DNA of 6,695 bases from Planctomycetales bacterium (GTDB taxonomy: Bacteria > Planctomycetota > SZUA-567). The stretch is taken from contig BNUQ01000076.1 of NCBI GenBank assembly GCA_025997475.1, positions 1 through 6,695 on the forward strand. Reading direction: 5' to 3'. Every line of letters starts with the position of its first letter. Position 1 is the stretch's first letter. A program made the position numbers and the translations under genes. Below the pieces are notes generated by a model that made no database searches, was not told the DNA's origin, and was given only the letters and a program-made list of their open reading frames with translations. This document shows, piece after piece, positions 4,749-6,695 of this stretch.

Positions 4749-5732
4749 ATGGATAGCCCATTAGTCAGCATTGCTTGCGTCACTTACAATCACGCCGCAT
4801 TTATCCGGCAGTGTTTGGACGGATTTGTGATGCAAAAAACAGATTTCCCGGTCGAAGCGTTAATCCACGACGACGTCTCCACCGACGGCACTGCCGACAT
4901 TATTCGCGAATACGAACAAAAATATCCCGACCTCATCAAACCGATTTACCAGACCGAGAATCAATGGTCAAAGGGCGTGAACGTTTCAATGTTCAATTAT
5001 TCGCGCGTTCGCGGGAAATATCTGGCAATGTGCGAAGGCGACGATTATTGGACCGACCCGCGTAAACTGCAAAAGCAAGTCGATTTTATGGAAGCGCATC
5101 CCGAAGTATCGCTTTCTTGCCATCCCTACGAAACTATCAAAGGCACTAATCAAGAATGTCGTGTAACCAGTCGTAGCGATGTTTTGCAAACTCAGCCGGA
5201 TGGTTTTTTCTTTACGCAAGAATATGCGTTCTGCCATGAATGGATTACGAAAACCTGCACTTCGGTTTATCGATATAGTGCTCTGAATCTCGAATTTATA
5301 GCGCAATTCAAACTCTCCCGAGATGTTCATCTCGTTTATGGCGCCCTTGCTAAAGGAAAGGGATACTACTTTTCGTTTGTCGGCGCCGTGTATCGTGAAC
5401 ACGCCGGCGGTATATTCAGTAGTCTTTCTTATCAACAGCAATTGTTAACGAATTCAGCGGTGTTTCGAGAGTTGTATCAAGTGGAAAGAAGTCCGTTGTC
5501 GGCAAAAATTCTTTATGGTAGTTATGCCGAAGTTGTGAGGTCGCAAATCAAAGAAGGACAACCAATTGCCGAACCTGAAAATGAAATTGAGATGAAAGTA
5601 TTTTTTGAAATGAGCGAACCGTATCGCTTGGGGAAAAAATTATTGGCAAATAAATTGTTCCGCTTACTTTATTCCTCGATTAAACACGTATGCCGCTTGT
5701 GGCGAAAATTATTCGGTTCCCGCCGACATTGA
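4749..5732 (+). CDS. Family 2 glycosyltransferase (GT-A fold)
   Basis: A 327-residue inverting glycosyltransferase of the GT2 type, which adds a sugar from a nucleotide donor to a growing surface glycan. The N-terminal nucleotide-binding region starts SIACVTYNHAAFIRQCLDG (7-25). The HDDVSTDGT motif (40-48) and the metal-binding EGDDYW (96-101, the DXD equivalent) are intact, followed by TDPRKLQKQVDFM. The middle part with HEWITKTCTSVYR and SRDVHLVYGALAKGKGYY matches the acceptor half of this subfamily. The C-terminal tail is basic (SSIKHVCRLWRKLFGSRRH) and could associate with the inner membrane, but no clear transmembrane helix is seen. ATG 4749 follows AAAGG (4737-4741) by 7 bases. It sits after a 110-base gap, so it may be transcribed separately from the modification block. 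The exact sugar and linkage are unknown. Confidence 0.9.
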   Translation: MDSPLVSIACVTYNHAAFIRQCLDGFVMQKTDFPVEALIHDDVSTDGTADIIREYEQKYPDLIKPIYQTENQWSKGVNVSMFNYSRVRGKYLAMCEGDDYWTDPRKLQKQVDFMEAHPEVSLSCHPYETIKGTNQECRVTSRSDVLQTQPDGFFFTQEYAFCHEWITKTCTSVYRYSALNLEFIAQFKLSRDVHLVYGALAKGKGYYFSFVGAVYREHAGGIFSSLSYQQQLLTNSAVFRELYQVERSPLSAKILYGSYAEVVRSQIKEGQPIAEPENEIEMKVFFEMSEPYRLGKKLLANKLFRLLYSSIKHVCRLWRKLFGSRRH

Positions 5733-5750
5733 CTTTGGGCGGTGGAAGCA

Positions 5751-5771
5751 CGGCACAAATTGAATGTGCCG
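5751..5771 (+). repeat. Hairpin downstream of the glycosyltransferase
   Basis: CGGCACA (5751-5757) and TGTGCCG (5765-5771) form a perfect 7-bp stem with a 7-base loop in the 89-base gap before the ATPase gene. No T-run follows, so a rho-independent terminator is not well supported. It may stabilise the mRNA end. Confidence 0.35.
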
Positions 5772-5821
5772 ATTAAACAAATATGATAGGCGCGTAAAAA
5801 ATATGCCACGAAAGGGCTTTT

Positions 5822-6695
5822 ATGAAACGCCTATTTTTCAATGTCGCCGGACCGTGCGTCCCGGGCTCGCATTATATGATTGACGCCTCGCGGCGCTTGG
5901 GCAAAGAAGTCCACGCGCTGATCTACGACGCGCAGTATTTCGTCATTCACGCCGCGCGGCAAAGCGGCAAAACCACGTTGTTGAAAGACCTTGTTCGCAA
6001 CCTCCACGGCGGCGATTATTACGCTCTTTATTGTTCGCTCGAAGGCATTCAGGGCATCAGCGATCCGCGTGAAGGCATTCCGGCAATTGTCAAAACAATT
6101 CGTATTGCGCTCGCCGATTACGGCTTTCCCGACTTTGCCACTTTCGCGCAAGACGCCGATGAAACCGACTTCGCCAATGGATTACGCTCGGCGTTAACGG
6201 CGTATTGCCGCCGTTTGGACAAGCCGCTCATCATTTTTTTTGACGAAGCGGATTGTTTGAGCGAACAGACGCTGATTTTATTTTTACGCCAACTGCGCAA
6301 CGGTTACATCAATCGCGAAATGGTGCCGTTCGTGCATTCATTGGCGCTGGTCGGATTGCGAAATATCCGCGATTTCAAAGTCCACGTTCGCCCCGACAGC
6401 GACACGCTCGGCGGCGCCAGTCCGTTTAATATCGCGGCGGAATCGTTGACGCTTCGCAATTTTACCGAAGGCGAAGTCGGCGAACTTTACGCGCAACACA
6501 CCGCCGCCACCGGACAACTTTTCACGCCGGACGCGATTGCGAAGGTCTATCAACAAACTCTCGGTCAGCCGTGGTTGGTCAACGCGATTGCGCGGGAATG
6601 CGTGGAAAAAATTACCGCGCGCGACGCGACGCTCACGATTGATTACGCGATGATTGAAAAAGCGATTTCAACTTTGATTTTACGGCGCGACGTGC
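5822..6695 (+). CDS. AAA-like domain ATPase (3' end beyond window)
   Basis: The frame opens at ATG 5822 and runs without a stop to the window end (291 residues visible). It matches the AAA-like ATPase family (PF14516-like) that typically begins with an FFNxAGPCxPxxHYM-type N-terminus, seen here at residues 5-19. Walker A is HAARQSGKTT (43-52, Lys50); Ala replaces the usual first Gly, which I recall as common in this family. Walker B is PLIIFFDEAD (135-144, Asp141 and Glu142). Later blocks SLALVGLRNIRDFKV (173-187), SPFNIAAESLTLRNFTEGEV (200-219) and LGQPWLVNAIARE (247-259) also fit. AAAGGG (5811-5816) lies 5 bases before ATG. The role of the family is not established. Base composition is clearly richer in G+C than the sugar cluster, so it is probably unrelated to glycan synthesis and may mark older chromosome. 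Confidence 0.83.
   Translation, partial: MKRLFFNVAGPCVPGSHYMIDASRRLGKEVHALIYDAQYFVIHAARQSGKTTLLKDLVRNLHGGDYYALYCSLEGIQGISDPREGIPAIVKTIRIALADYGFPDFATFAQDADETDFANGLRSALTAYCRRLDKPLIIFFDEADCLSEQTLILFLRQLRNGYINREMVPFVHSLALVGLRNIRDFKVHVRPDSDTLGGASPFNIAAESLTLRNFTEGEVGELYAQHTAATGQLFTPDAIAKVYQQTLGQPWLVNAIARECVEKITARDATLTIDYAMIEKAISTLILRRDV

Noticed and set aside
4986..5441. 151-codon open frame on the minus strand inside the glycosyltransferase
   Set aside because: It lies wholly within a well-supported gene with intact family motifs, and its translation resembles no family I know. It is an antisense shadow.
5831..6556. Several minus-strand open frames opposite the ATPase
   Set aside because: They arise from GC-rich codon bias of the plus-strand gene, which has clear Walker A and B motifs.

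Overview
The window looks like bacterial chromosome from an organism, probably Gram-negative, that builds an elaborate surface polysaccharide. All genes are on the + strand. The phylum cannot be read from 6.7 kb. Support for this picture is a WbqC-type protein, a small set of sugar-tailoring enzymes, a family 2 glycosyltransferase and Rpn-type nuclease fragments, all closely packed. Base composition is uneven: the sugar cluster is fairly AT-rich (positions 961-1020 hold 23 G+C in 60), while the right-hand ATPase gene is much richer (6361-6420 hold 37 in 60). This suggests that the cluster and its right flank have different histories.

Left edge (1-653): the C-terminal part of an Rpn/PDDEXK-type nuclease-transposase gene, followed by two decayed fragments of paralogues of the same gene. 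Most differences between the copies are synonymous, so the fragments probably came from paralogues that were once functional rather than from recent local duplication.

Sugar-modification block (680-4638): a WbqC-family protein, a 49-codon remnant of a probable GNAT acetyltransferase, a class I SAM methyltransferase, a NeuD/PglD-like hexapeptide acyltransferase, a formyltransferase broken by a 141-bp MITE and separately by a frameshift, and a five-bladed beta-propeller glycosidase-like protein. Spacings of a few bases and ATGA overlaps (1366-1369, 3706-3709) point to one ancestral operon. The likely product is a sugar, perhaps an amino sugar, carrying acyl, formyl or methyl groups for a surface glycan. 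In this strain the formyl and GNAT branches appear lost.

Right part: after a 110-base AT-rich gap comes a family 2 glycosyltransferase (4749-5732), then an 89-base gap, then the start of a GC-rich AAA-like ATPase gene (5822 to the window end, incomplete).

The clearest non-coding discovery is the MITE at 2990-3130. It has perfect 17-bp terminal inverted repeats and a TA duplication. Removing the element plus one TA restores the formyltransferase reading frame exactly. Other points of note are an RBS-covering hairpin before that gene, a shared G-rich 11-mer in two cluster genes, and an A8 tract at the GNAT-remnant/methyltransferase junction.
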